From: Taenia hydatigena
Taxonomy: Eukaryota > Platyhelminthes > Cestoda > Cyclophyllidea > Taeniidae
Reading direction: 5' to 3'
Length of the DNA stretch: 64,000 nt
NCBI GenBank assembly: GCA_036345935.2
Contig: JADWOT020000004.1
Coordinates: 3,979,830 to 4,043,829, forward strand
Position numbers and translations under genes: made by a program. The notes beneath the pieces are model-generated. The model worked only from the letters and a program-made list of their open reading frames with translations, was not told the DNA's origin and made no database searches. Below are positions 23,404-35,599 of this stretch, in pieces; the stretch's first letter is position 1; each line of letters opens with the position of its first letter.

Positions 23404-23477
23404 TGCTGCAATAGCCTAGTGGCCAGGACATCACGTCCTGGCTGCAAGGTTCCATGTTCAGATTCCAGTACGACACC
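23404..23477 (+). repeat. tRNA-like element (copy 1), possible SINE head
   Basis: TAGCCTAGTGGCCAGGAC fits a tRNA D-arm and Pol III A box. CAGGAC/GTCCTG form an anticodon-type stem, and TGTTCAGATTCC is a degenerate B box. The overall pattern is closest to Asp/Glu tRNA. Acceptor pairing is lost, so it is a tRNA pseudogene or tRNA-derived SINE head rather than a working tRNA. Confidence 0.45.
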
Positions 23478-25446
23478 CCTTGCATCGTCTACCCTCCCAC
23501 CTCAATGCGCCTACTCACCTAACCACGCATACGTTCATTCAGTTGATAACTCGCTCAGTACCACGCCTACACATCATGCACGGAGAGGAAAGTGAAAAAT
23601 CTAATTATTCATCGCAATATTCAATGTACCTTATTCCGGGCTAGCAGAGGCTGTTTTATGCGACCCTAAGGTGCAATGGCAGTGCAAGAGACCAAACGAG
23701 GTATGGAGGGGAGCAGTTGAACAACTGCCATCGTTTACTCACTCTACTACTATGTGTGCGGTCAAAACGACCGACCTCTTGACGTCCCTCGAGGGTTGAA
23801 CGCGAATCTTAAGTCTTGAAATCCCGATTGCTGACCACTTCTCTTCATTGCCTGTCGTCACCGGCTGGCATGTCTGCTTCGGAAGACATCTACGGCAAAC
23901 ACAGCCACTACCACTGCTATAGAAGCCATTGGAAGTAAAAGTAGTTCATGCTTACGGAAACATTGGCACTATTGCTTTACCGTTGCAAGAAGCGGATCGA
24001 TTTGAGGAAGAGATGTGCTACTTGATTGCAGCAGACAATGATGATGTTGAGGGGGGAGAAGAGGTGAGAGGAGAAAATATACTTGGTGACTCCGCGGCTT
24101 AATGGATAGGGCACTTTAAATCCACGCGGCAACTGAACGTGCTGTTGATTAAATTGAGTACAACTTTTTCGAAGCATTAATTTTCTAGACAATTAAGGAA
24201 AGATCCGGCACGGTTTCCCAACATTTCCCATTTCAATGGCTTATCTGTTGACGCTTACATTTCATTGTCAGAGCGCCTCCATATAACAGTGCTAGATCGT
24301 GCGACGACTGCGAAGTACATTCTATTAAATTTCGGAGACTACATCAGCCTGCCCTGTCATTTTGGTCAATTAATTTCCATTTGTTTGTGATTAAGCGCAC
24401 CTTAATGTTAGTTTGGTGATCATTAAAAGCCGTCAACTGGTACGATTTTCCAAAGCATCGGTGGGGGGGTCCGTGCCATAAACCTACAACCTCGATTCCT
24501 CATCGATGTCGTAATAAGCTAAAGTGACTTAGAAAAGCATGAAATTTACTTTCCTGCAGATGGGCTAGGAGGCTATCAGCATAGTCGGAAGCGTAAGCGC
24601 AGCCCCTAGGGTTTAAATTTTTTGCGTAAATGAACAAACTAACTACGAGACCATGAAGTGAGACATTTTGTCCTCTGGGGGAGTGATCTTTTTGAACAAA
24701 ACTTAGATCTATTTTTGTAGGTATGAAATTTTCCTCAGTGAAGAATGTAGAACCTCTTAGCCTAGCTGTAAACACTGGGCTTATTCTTACTAATAGCGAG
24801 ACCTTCACCCTTAAGGCGTTATAGCAACGACATTGATGTGTATGCATGGAGATTCACCTATCTCTCAACAAAGTCTAATTAGTTGCACCCTTTCACTTAT
24901 AAAGCATTTGCATGTGGCTTTTTGACATTTTCATCTTGAGTTGCAACCACGGTCAGCTACACCTTCTTCAATCACACACAAATCCTACATGTTCTTTTGA
25001 TCTTTATTCGGTCCCCCGCGTACTTAAGCTCTACATTCAGATTTGCCTGGGCATGAGGACAAATTTAAGAATGTAGGCCTGACTTTGGCACTTCGATCCC
25101 CTCCCTTAACTCTGCCTACTCTCATGACTGAATTACCTTCTTCCGACTTCTTCGGTGACTTAAGGAGATTTGTTCTTGCGATTTAAATACCTCCTGTGAG
25201 AGTCGGAGACTGGGTTATCTTAAACAGGAGAGACAAGCTAGATAAATGCCTGAACTCTTGGAGTCTTCTCTTAAGAAGAAGGCCGTATGTATGAGGTGTA
25301 AACAAGATTTACGTGACCGTCAAGTGACCGGGATGCGGGCAGTGAGTAAACGCCGGGCTTACACATGTCGCCAAAGTAAGTGGGAGGTCCGTCAATCAAC
25401 AATGACCTGCTGAAGAATTGCCACACAGCTAAAAATCTTGATGATG

Positions 25447-27070
25447 TCTAGACTTATCTCGAATCCTAGGAAAGTGGAGGTGCTGACAAGCCGGAACTTA
25501 CGTCCTGTCATTCAACTACCAGGAGCCGTGACAGTGACAGGTCTATTAAATGGAACTGAAATGTAAAGGACACGAGGAAAATGGATCTTTTTAAATAATT
25601 TAGCTAAGAGTTCTTTTTATAGTGTCGTAGATAGCGATTAGTACAGAGGGTCATGATATTGCATTGGTAGATGACGACTAATGTGAGCTATATCCGTAAT
25701 GGAGCTGAGATGGTTCATTTCCAGATTTAAAGAGGTGGTAATATTTGAGGAAAATGGATAAAAGTAGTTGTTATCACATCCGACTTAGAGGCAAGATAGA
25801 GTGCAATGCAAATAAGCACAAATTGCGCTGAATATGTGATGGATATCTTCCTCCAGAAAATGTTTCAAACTTAATCAGGTGGTCCTGCATGTCAAATGGC
25901 ATGCACCACGTATCTCATAACAAAGTAGCTGTTTTCTGCTTCCAGGATACAACTCAACTGGGGATCGTGTCATTTGTAAGGCGAAACGAGTCCTTAAGTT
26001 TGATCAATTTTCGTCAATTCCAAGGTCATAAATAGTAAATGCTTCCCATCTAGTTGGTAAATTGGATCCATTGCTACACTAAAATTACACGATTTTGACA
26101 AAAGAGGGACATATTTTTGAAGACAATGCAGAATGTGATTTTCACAAAATTGTGTCGCATCTGACGGGTTCATAATTTGTTAAGCATAGGCTCTATAACT
26201 ATCTATTCAGGATCAGAATTCTGCTTTTGATATCAGTTTGCACATAACTTGGGTAAGGATGAATTGTACCTCATGGTTCCTTATTATAAATGTCATGCAC
26301 ACATTGATGAGCAGTTCGACTTCACTCTTATCGTTATTAATGCGCAGTGAAATTGCCTTCCACGAGATGCTACGACGTCCGCATCTGCGGGATACGTGCA
26401 TAACATAAGTCAATTTAAGCTATTTAACGGCTATAGTGCTATAGTAGGAAGCCTTCGAGGCAGGGTGTGAAAAGGATTTAACTACGAAAGTACTGCTCAC
26501 CGCGTTCCACTACCATTGAAAGTACTGAATGGCACTGGGCTTTGACTGGTGGTTTCGATCAATGAATGCGTAGGGCATTACACATCTAGAACAATGGCAA
26601 ATAGGCCCAAATGCACTGCGTCTCAAGCATTTCTCAATTTGATCTGAAACTGATTCCAATATGGCTTAGCTATTAACTTACAACGATGCGAATGAGGCAG
26701 ATTTGTAAAACAGTAACATTTTATGCTATGCAGCTGTACTACAGATGTGCTATAACAGAAGAACCAGAGAGCGCGGAAAGAACACTGCATTATATTATAT
26801 GCATTTCAATCTGCAAATGATTGAGATTAGGTCTCAAATGATAGGTTGCTTCCGTTCCAGTGAAGTGCAGTTGTACAACATTCGATGCATAGGAATAACT
26901 GCAACGCAATAAGAATGATTTTAGTACGAAAACTAGAGTAGCACAAATATATGGCTGCGATATACTTCTTTGTTTTTTATCCACAAGCATCCAGTTTTGT
27001 ACGCAGCTACTTCTTCTATCTCTGGTATCTGTGCTATTCACCGTCTTTAACAAAAAAATTGACCTGGCAG
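25447..27070. other. No supported gene
   Basis: Single-copy sequence in this window. Only short, unsupported frames were seen. Confidence 0.4.
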
Positions 27071-27202
27071 ATAGTTAAGGAGCTTACGTTGGGTAAGGAA
27101 GCTGGCTTGACAGAAGCATATAAAGATGCGATATATTCTGCCCGCATTGACTCAGAATCGATCAGAATTATAACAACAGCTTATCCATTTCTTAATTACT
27201 AG
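27071..27202 (+). CDS. Candidate terminal exon
   Basis: Acceptor GACCTGGCAG is followed by 43 codons and TAG. The peptide starts IVKELTLGKEAGLTEAYKDA and ends TTAYPFLNY. The composition is protein-like, but the family is unknown and no upstream exon was identified. Confidence 0.25.
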   Translation: MVKELTLGKEAGLTEAYKDAIYSARIDSESIRIITTAYPFLNY

Positions 27203-27885
27203 CGACACAACTCATATCAAATTTTAAACTGCAAGGTTCGGTTGATGATAAAAGCGCCTAGATTGACGCAAATAATTGATGATACACGAACGCGTACATC
27301 CAAACACTCGGGAGCCTCTGTGACTAAAATTGTTTCAAATCGGAAGTCGGATGCGGGTTTCATTCTGTAACTGCTTTCGGTAAGGACACAGAGCAAAACC
27401 CTTTTCCATTTCTTTTGAATTAAGTTGACCAGAAATAAAAATTAGCATCCTGTTTCCTTCTGCAATCCATTGCGGCAGTTCTCATTCCACAGTACCACAG
27501 TGTAGGTGCGGTGGAAGGGTAATAATCATGTTTCGGTAATGAGATCAGGGCTGGCAAGGGTGCAGATCTCCAGTTGTTTTTGCCCATATTGATCCCTTAC
27601 TTCAGTCGCCAGGGTCATTTTAATGGTCGCACATCTGGTATCGAGTGCAATCCACATGGAAAAGAAAAACTATGAGTGGCCTCTTCCAGTATACCATTCA
27701 AGAAAGTCCCAAAGTTTTTTCACTAGGAAATTTTCTTCATTTTTACTGAGTCACATGACTGGATTAGTGAGTAAGTAAATCACTCTAGGAAGGGATGGGA
27801 GAAATCGGGGATAAAATAAAGGACGCTACACTACAGCTCCATATCCGCGACTCCGTACCACTCTGCTTCTATCTCAGTCATTTCC

Positions 27886-28173
27886 ATGCCTCCTGTAGCT
27901 GAACATTCATGTTACTTTGCTCCTACTGAGAAGACCCACGAACCAATACTGCCATTCGTAATGCCAAATAGCATAGACTTGAGGATATACATGAGAAAAT
28001 TAACAGCAATTTTTAGGGGTGAAATTGCTAAATCATTTTTATCACTATTCTATTCCGCACTACACTTGCCGTGCCGGAATTGCTTTCCTTATCTCAAGCA
28101 TGCTCTACATCTCCAAATAAGTAGCTGCATCAGGGGATCTGCTGATGTGAAACGACTTGCTAAATATGCATGA
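27886..28173 (+). CDS. Weak ORF candidate, 95 codons
   Basis: The ATG frame begins MPPVAEHSCYFAPTEKTHEP. It has no recognised motif, and its length is within chance expectation for this window. Confidence 0.18.
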   Translation: MPPVAEHSCYFAPTEKTHEPILPFVMPNSIDLRIYMRKLTAIFRGEIAKSFLSLFYSALHLPCRNCFPYLKHALHLQISSCIRGSADVKRLAKYA

Positions 28174-30579
28174 CCCACTGCGAGAGCACTGCAGAACGGT
28201 GCTCAAGTTTCCATTTGACTAGATCCGACTAGATTGGACCAAGTGAAAATGGATAAGATTGGCAACCTAGGCTAAATTATGGCAGGCTTGGATAAGGCGC
28301 CTTATGCGTTGCCACACATGTTAGCCTCAACACTAATCTGACCCGCCTGATCAACACAGCACTGCTCTATGCAATGCGAATTGAGGTCTAACCCTTCATT
28401 TTCACAGACATTAGGGATCAAGGTACACCTACAAGAAGCAAGTCTAAAAAGGCACCTTCGAAGTGGGTGGAAATGAGCTCTCCTGTCTGCGCCTCCTTTC
28501 TCATTTTCACCCCAGCGTATTTTTCGGTGAGTGTCTCCTTCGGCTACCGCTACGCTCGATGTGCCACAAGAATTGCGTTTTGCATTGTTTCGCATTGTTT
28601 CTGTCCCATTTAATCAGCTCAAGTAAAATAAAATGGAGGAGTGAGCATTCCCTGCACAACATTCCCATACATTTATTTCTCCACTTTCCAGACGTGAGAA
28701 AGTCCCGCCCATCTGGCCCGCCTTAAGCATCTCTTTTCTTCTCCTCCTTCGAACTTAACATTAGTTCTTCCTGCCACTCTTTCAAATTCGTCGTCTGCCA
28801 GCGCCCTCTTTGTAAATCCCCTTCATCTGCCTGATAGTCTTGCATGATTTTCGCGGGTTAGACGAATGGAGCACCTGCCGCTGGTCTACCTGGCAGAAGG
28901 CGAGGCTCAGAGCTGTGCCCTTCTCACTGCATTTCATCGACCGTCCCTCTCGTCAGGGATGAAGACACCCATATTGACTTGGCGCAATATTGGCGGTGTC
29001 AGTAGCAATGGAAGTGGTTGATGCCTTCTTGGTGTTCGCAGGTTAGATAAGTGAAGCATTTGCCGCATGCTTTGTGGATAGATAGTCGTATGGCTGTGTC
29101 TTGCCCATTGTCGATCTTGAAAGTGCTGGCTGAACTGCTTTTTCGTATCCCGATTATTGCAGGCTTTTTACCTTCATTTATAAATTTTGTGTCGACATAT
29201 TCTCTTTTGCGACATTTCGCATAAACCTTATTGCAAATACATTTGTAATAACGTATATTTATGGGTTTTAGTGACTAGCCAACTATGGGACCATTTTTGC
29301 CATTGGATTTGATGCCCTCGATCCTCTCGCCAACCCTAATTGCCTGTCGTTTTGGTGGACATTTTATTTGTAGAGTTAGAAATTTTGGCGATCTCACTTG
29401 CGTCATGTGAGTTCTTTGGGCTTATTTGCATCCGCATAATTTTTGTCTTTATTTGCCTTGGCGGTGCCTTTTTTAATGCACTTTACTTGCTCTAATCTTC
29501 TCTTCCATTTTCTCTATGTCTTCTTCCCTTGGCCAAAAGTGGTGTCTGGTTGAGCAAGTGCTTTTACGACTTCTCCTTTGTGGGTGCAATTCCTTCTGGC
29601 TTCCTGAATACGCTAATCAAAAGTGGTCACGCACGTGACATTTAAGGTGTTCAATGAGGTAGTATGACCGGTCAGGTGACCAGACCATCTCCCGACCTGC
29701 ATGCTACTTTCGAGTATTTACCTAAATTCTCCCACATATTTTGCGTGCAGTGTAGGATGCGACCCTAAATGACGTGTCTATTGTTAGAACGTCTTTTTAG
29801 CTCGTATAGCGATTTTGTACGTTGTTAGCACAAAGCTCTCCTACTAAAAACAACTGCTTTCGGTTCCGTTGGCAGATTAATCGACAAATAGTTAGGTAGT
29901 TAGCCCCATGACTGCAAGATACACGAATTCCACTGCTAAAAATTCAAAGGGTGGGTATTCGTCCTTGGATCGTGGGTTTCTTTGTGGAATGTGTAATGCT
30001 TGCCAGGTGCAAAGTAAGACTTCTAGATCCCACTGGCAAAGTAATCGGTACATCTTGAGGAACCTTAGAATAGCACTAACGGGTTCTTTGATTATCACTG
30101 GTGGCCACTAGATTTTTGCGCGTCGTTTTCTACGCATAGTACTTAGGGCTGCTGTGGCGCGAAATAAACCTCTTCTGCCCTGTCTCTTTACATTTTTATT
30201 GAGGTATGTAGATACAGCTTGTTAGCAGTTGGTCCTACGCCACCGCTTCCACTTAGAACACTAAAAATTGCATTGCTTGCATATAGGTTACATTCAGTGG
30301 TCGTTGAGAGGGGAGCAACAGTCCCTCATATTGTCCTTAAAGGTGGCGGGACAATTCGGCTGACATGACGGGCCGTGGCTTTTGGTTGGGTTAGACTGCA
30401 AAATGGGTCAGCTAACGCAAATGGGAAAAGCATTTTCCTTGGGACAATGGCAACACTGTATGGAAAACCGTTAGGGCATTGGCATTGTAGAGTAGAGGTG
30501 GCATTTATTTTACCGCATTCTATGTCTATCTCCTGCCCATACAAACTGCATATGTGAGTAGGCGTAAGGGACTTGGAAA
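28174..30579. other. No supported gene
   Basis: A C/T-rich part (about 28440-28830) yields spurious frames. Overlapping + and - frames at 29892-30111 cannot be resolved. Confidence 0.4.
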
Positions 30580-31790
30580 GCACAATTTAGATAGACAGAT
30601 AGAAGTGCGACTAGAGGGGCGGAGCGTTTGGCGAGGCAGGTACGTCGACACCTAATAGGGATGGAATGAGGGGGCTAGATTACTGTAGAGGAGCTGAGGC
30701 AAATGTATCAAAAGGTATGTTTATAAGTGATGTGAGATGAATATCCGGCAAGGAATTGAGACTGCTTTGTAACAAAATTAGGCTCCATTTTGGTGGTGGC
30801 TAAAAGCCTGGTCCATCACCGTAATGCATAAATGAAGGTGACGCACGGAAAGAAAGTGATGTGCATATATATATATATATATGCATGTGGAATGTGGGTT
30901 GATAGAAAGTGGATATATAGAGTGGACATAAGGCATATAACGAGAGAAGTAGGGCAAGGGTTGATGAGACCTTCGTGCATTCATGGGTGCCTGCGCTAGA
31001 ACAGTAAGAAAGTGGTTTCAAAGTCAATGGTAGGTGCGGGGATGGTCAGGTTGTAAGGCAAGATACAATACGTAATTGGGGTGATGGTGGCTAGGGTAAT
31101 TTGTTGAAGAGCCGAATAGTAATGTGACAGAAACTGATAGTGCAAAATGTATGAGGCCAATAAATGTAAAAATCAAGTTTTAGAGTGAACAGTAGTAGAT
31201 GCGAGAGTAAGGGGAGGGAATTAGTCAGACAGATAGAAAAGGAAGGTCGATGCGAGAACGGTTGATTTGGAAATGATCGATACTAGATAACTAGGAATAA
31301 TGAAAAGCAAGAAGGTACTGAGATCCACGAGTAGGAGGTGAAGCTATGCTATGTGCAAAATAGGCACTTCTAGAGGAATTGTGTTCAAGTGGTAAAGATT
31401 TGGGTTCATGTGTGATAGCAGGCAGAGGGATGGATGTGATTGGGGTAAATAAGTAGTGTTATAGGAAGTAGCGCTTGCGGAGAGAAAATGAGATAGCAAT
31501 GTGAAGAAAGGGCCGAGGATCAAAGAGAAATAAAATTGTAGAAGAAAAAGAGGCAAATGGGTAGAGAGCTCAGGTAACGTGGTTATGAAAAGTGAGCTAC
31601 CGGCTGATGATGCTTGGGATTGATGGAAAGTGAAGAATTAGGAGAAAGTGGGGCAGATGAAGTGAGGTTGCCGGCGTACAAAGCCGTGAAGGGTTGAGAC
31701 AGGTAGGTGATGGAGCGTTAGCGATGAAGCACTAGACAAGGTTGATATTGAAAGACGGGAGATGGCGATTGTGGTGTGGTAAGGAAAACA
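30580..31790 (+). other. C-poor, G-rich 1.2 kb stretch
   Basis: Most 60-base lines here hold only 4 to 8 C against roughly 18 to 22 G, with A also high, so the + strand is strongly purine-biased. It contains no credible coding frame, and the minus-strand frames are low-complexity Leu/Ser/Phe. It could be a transcribed or R-loop-prone region, or a degenerate repeat. Confidence 0.65.
30862..30885. repeat. (AT)9 microsatellite in a perfect palindrome
   Basis: TGCA, nine AT units, then the symmetric GCA form a 24-base self-complementary run. It is the only clear dinucleotide repeat noticed. Confidence 0.9.
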
Positions 31791-33713
31791 TCCACCTAGC
31801 AGTGCACTCTGTCCTCATCCAACATTATTTGTGCGGGTTAAATTCATTCTCCTCTTCTCTGCAGCTATTTCAGATAAAAGTAATGGCTTTGAAGCATTTT
31901 CATTTTCTTGGGCAGAACGGGGAGTTGACTGCATATTATAGAGCATCGTAGGATAGCCTTTGTCGGCGCCAAGAGGCTCAAGCCGTGTTCCTGCCCCTCA
32001 CCCAAAAGGTATGCCTAAGGACGCATGAGGATTCCACAATCATACCACCGCTGTTTATTGCGTCTGTAAGGAAACTAGAGGCAGAACGGCAACTTCAGAC
32101 AGAAAAATTTTCGGATAAGGATAAAAATTGTAGAAAGAGACTTACTTTCGTTATCAAGAATAATTAAGAATAGGATTATAGCACCCTGAGGCTCCCTCGA
32201 AGGAAAACGAAGGCAAAATACCGGGCCAAAATATACATATTCAACAGACAGTGGGGAATGAATCACTGGCGGGCGAATTATGCTAATTATAGGCATATGT
32301 TGTTAATCGGTAGTTAATTTGTTATGATATGCCCCTTTCATTGCCGGTGAACCTAGAAAATTATGCACACTTTAGGGTCAACATATGAAGAATCCCATAA
32401 ATGTGAAAACGACTTGTTAAACAGAAAACTTTTAAGCTAAATATAATCGTTTTTTAGAGAGCAAAAAATGTAAAAGCAAATCCATTATTGGTCTCAAAGT
32501 TGCAGACATCGGTTGATGGCGAACATGGTCACCGACCTCATTATTTGTCACCGGAGAATTATACTGAATTGACATGATTAGTCCGTATACATAGTGATTT
32601 TCTGGTAGAGGTTATCATCGACACTCATTTGCCATTAGGTGCTTCTTCACCAGCCGTCATCACGACAATGGCGGTTGGTGTCATTAAACCTCTTTGGTAA
32701 AGAGCTATTGCTGTGAGGATACCTGGTAACGTCGACTACGGCTAAGTTCTTGCTTCTACATGCAGTATTAGGTTGCCTCTCAGCTTTTGATTTTGCTGTT
32801 GATGTATTTGAATGACCGGTAACTAAAAGCGCCTTATAAACGCAAACCTTCTTTTTGGTTAAAGTCGCCGAAACTTATTAAAGATGCAAATTGTTTTGAT
32901 AATCAGAAGCAAATGATCTGTAAAGACGCTTGATGTAGTGAGTTTCTTTTTATCGAGGAAAGAATGCAGGATCCATGTTGATACTCTTCGTGACGCCAGG
33001 TTCCCTAATTTTTTTATTTAGGGGACTAATCTTCTTGCTGCTAATTAGCCAACAGTTGTGCTTAATTGCATTCTCTTTAGTCTGCTTTAGCGTAGGCAGC
33101 CAATTACTTTCTGTAGTACTGTCTCATATTTTGGCGATATTTGGCTCTGCTAACTAGTGATGAATTGGGAAGGCTTGAGGAATCACATAACTTCCTTGAT
33201 GCTGCAAAATTTTTACGTAGACATCGACAGTTGACATATTTGTATTGGTGAGGGTATATTTACCTTACCAACAAAGTGCTTACGTACTTCGTAGGAGAGG
33301 ATGGATGGCTAACTTTATGGTGCCATAGTTTGCATGTTACAACTACACGCAAGGGCTCTAGAGATACGATCCATAAGTGAAAGCAATTGTTAACATGGAG
33401 ATAGCTGCTTGTTTTGTCTCCCAGGCACCCAACGGGGCAGTGCATCATCCTCTAAGATTTTAATGGCAAGCGTGCCTATGGCTAAGCCAGTGTTACTGCC
33501 TCCAGTCTAGTTAGCGCCAGTGAAACCCCAATTGCTACAATAGTCTAATTAGATCTGGTGGAAAAGACAAGCCGTGTCAGTGGAGACATCAATGCGTTGG
33601 ATTCTCGGTAGACTTGAACACTCTATTTAGCAGCTGAGAATTCAGTTCATACGCTGCCTTCTGTCTGCTATTGTCTCACCATTAAAGTTACCAGTTTTGT
33701 TAAATGGAAAATG
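31791..33713. other. No supported gene
   Basis: Frames at 31742, 31985 and 32975 have no splice or family support. Confidence 0.4.
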
Positions 33714-34100
33714 TTATGTGCAAGTTGGAGCTGGAAACTTATAAATAGTAAGGTTTTGAGAGCAGGTGAAGGGCAATAAAGTTAGACTAATCGTACCAAA
33801 TTCCTCATCTGTAATTCTCTTAACTTTTATTGCATGCACGTCAATCATTTCCGGTAAATCTGCACAGTCTTCAGTTAATATAATTTGTCTTTTAGTAATT
33901 TCCTCAATTTCCAAAAGACACCCAAGCATGACGTTTAAACATACGTATACTACATGGTACAAATGTATTAGCAATGCAATAAAACAAAGCATGAGGATGG
34001 GGTCCCTCCTAGCATGCGTAAAATTTGACGATGCGCCGATGCCCACTTTCTGCCCTTTCAGAGCATTATAAAGTGTCGCGCGTAGCTGAGTTAGTATCAA
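33714..34100 (-). CDS. ORF candidate, 128 codons, one membrane segment
   Basis: The minus-strand frame has a hydrophobic stretch (PILMLCFIALLIHLYHVVYV) followed by a charged part (LEIEEITKRQ and KVKRITDEEFG). A membrane helix followed by a hydrophilic domain is plausible. The + strand also has a 101-codon frame here, so chance is possible. Confidence 0.25.
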   Translation of the reverse strand: MILTQLRATLYNALKGQKVGIGASSNFTHARRDPILMLCFIALLIHLYHVVYVCLNVMLGCLLEIEEITKRQIILTEDCADLPEMIDVHAIKVKRITDEEFGTISLTLLPFTCSQNLTIYKFPAPTCT

Positions 34101-35278
34101 TTTTTACATTGGAAAGAAGGGTAGTTCAACGTGACCCATAACACAACCCAGACAAACAAGATTTTTTTAATGATCAAGTTAACTGTTATCCGTCACCGTT
34201 TCAGCAGAAAGGCTCCTTTGGGCGCAGTCATTATGGGGAAGGATTAGGGTTGACACGTGCCTTCACTGTCAAACAAATTTCTTCTGCCTCTCCCATCATC
34301 TATATTTTGGCAAAGTCTTCATGGCATAAGTGGTGGCATGCAGTGTTAACTTTAAAGCTCATAGTCACACATTTGTAAAATAAGCAGCCTAAGATATTGT
34401 TTTTTTTAAATTGGTTATTGGGAGTGCAGTTTACGAAGCCTTTTGTCAGTACCATCTCATAGCGATGGTAGGGTGAAAAGTCGAGTTGTAAGTAAGTCTG
34501 ATAGGTAGGCCTAGTTATCTGATTTATACGCACCAGAATTGAGGACCTAACGTTAAGGTTGCCACAGTTGTGCATTTGGTGATCTTGTAACCTGGTTCAA
34601 GAATTAATAACGTTTCATTCAGTAGTCGTGTTACCATCTTCTCATCAGCCATTGCTTCCCGTAAATTTAGTCAGTTAGTTCATTTTATCCAAGACATCAG
34701 CTTGGTTTTATGTATATTTGTGTCAACTCACTTCGCATATGCCATAGAGCTATGAGCCATGAAGGCCTTTTCGTTGCTGAGGCCAACTTAGCCTTTTGGT
34801 AGTGAATGAAAATCTTCTGCCCTTTTAAGTATTTTCAACGAGCTCTCAATGCACATGGCTACAAATCAGGATTAAGAAGCGACTTGATGAAATAATGAGC
34901 TTTTATCGATGCAATGGTATGTTACATTAACAAAGCTTATCTGAAGTGTAAACTGTTAGCCATTTAAAGATATTTCCCGTCAAAAGTTCAATTGATGTGA
35001 TTAATGAAGCAGCTACTACAGAAGAATGATTGACAATAGCAATCCTTTGGTTGGTTAGCAATCTCTGAGACAGTAAAAGAGGAAGTTGATGTGGCGTGTG
35101 ACACCTCTACTTGTGGCAACTCAATGCACAGGTGAGTTTGTAGATCTGTGGATGAGAAGAGAAATAGGTCATTTTGCAGTTGATATTAATTGTTAGCATT
35201 ATGTGACTTGAAAAACGATGGAAAGTTGCTTCTTTCGCTGCACACTACTTGCGAAGCTGCGTTGGTAGGTGAGTCGAT
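34101..35278. other. No supported gene
   Basis: Only short, unsupported frames were seen. Confidence 0.4.
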
Positions 35279-35599
35279 ATGCAGCGATTTGTACCGCCTG
35301 ACAGACGGAGTCTTCTAAATCACCATCTCTCTATCACTTATTACTTGTTTAAGGAATTACAGCTTGCAGAAAAATGGTTCTTGGTTGACAGTGGTGAGGA
35401 GAACACCTATTCAAATTACTGCTCTAATGAACCTGCTCACGACTCATCAATGACCGTGGCTCCCACAAATTCTTTTACAAAACTGCACCGCCATGTGCGC
35501 TCTCAAAAGAGAATCTGCTGCAGGGCAGTTCAGACGGACCTTTGTATGGGAGAAGAGAGGATGAAAACTTTGAGTGAAACATCTGATGAAAACGCATGA
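35279..35599 (+). CDS. Candidate coding segment, hydrophilic C terminus
   Basis: A 106-codon frame. An acceptor (AAGGAATTACAG) at 35362 would give a phase-0 terminal exon of 78 codons plus TGA. It reads LAEKWFLVDSGEENTYSNYC and ends MKTLSETSDENA. It is rich in S, T, E, N and R, like a cytoplasmic tail. No family was recognised. Confidence 0.33.
   Translation: MQRFVPPDRRSLLNHHLSITYYLFKELQLAEKWFLVDSGEENTYSNYCSNEPAHDSSMTVAPTNSFTKLHRHVRSQKRICCRAVQTDLCMGEERMKTLSETSDENA

Larger units (their letters stand above)
6731..25446 (+). repeat. Large duplicated segment, copy 1
   Basis: Aligned by eye to 43599-64000 in the same orientation. The offset is 36868 up to 8296, about 39758 from 8297, and then changes at each indel. 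Divergence is very low up to about 18.5 kb (roughly one difference per hundred bases where I compared) and clearly higher afterwards. Its left end matches the first base after the N gap at 43599. Its right end is not seen, because copy 2 runs off the window at 64000. Confidence 0.95.

Noticed and set aside
24093..24150. GGCTTAATGGATAGGGC, close to the D-arm of an Arg tRNA
   Set aside because: No T-arm or acceptor pairing follows, so it is only an isolated A-box match.
31344..31556. 70-codon minus-strand frame rich in Leu, Ser and Phe
   Set aside because: By-product of the C-poor + strand. It has no motif.
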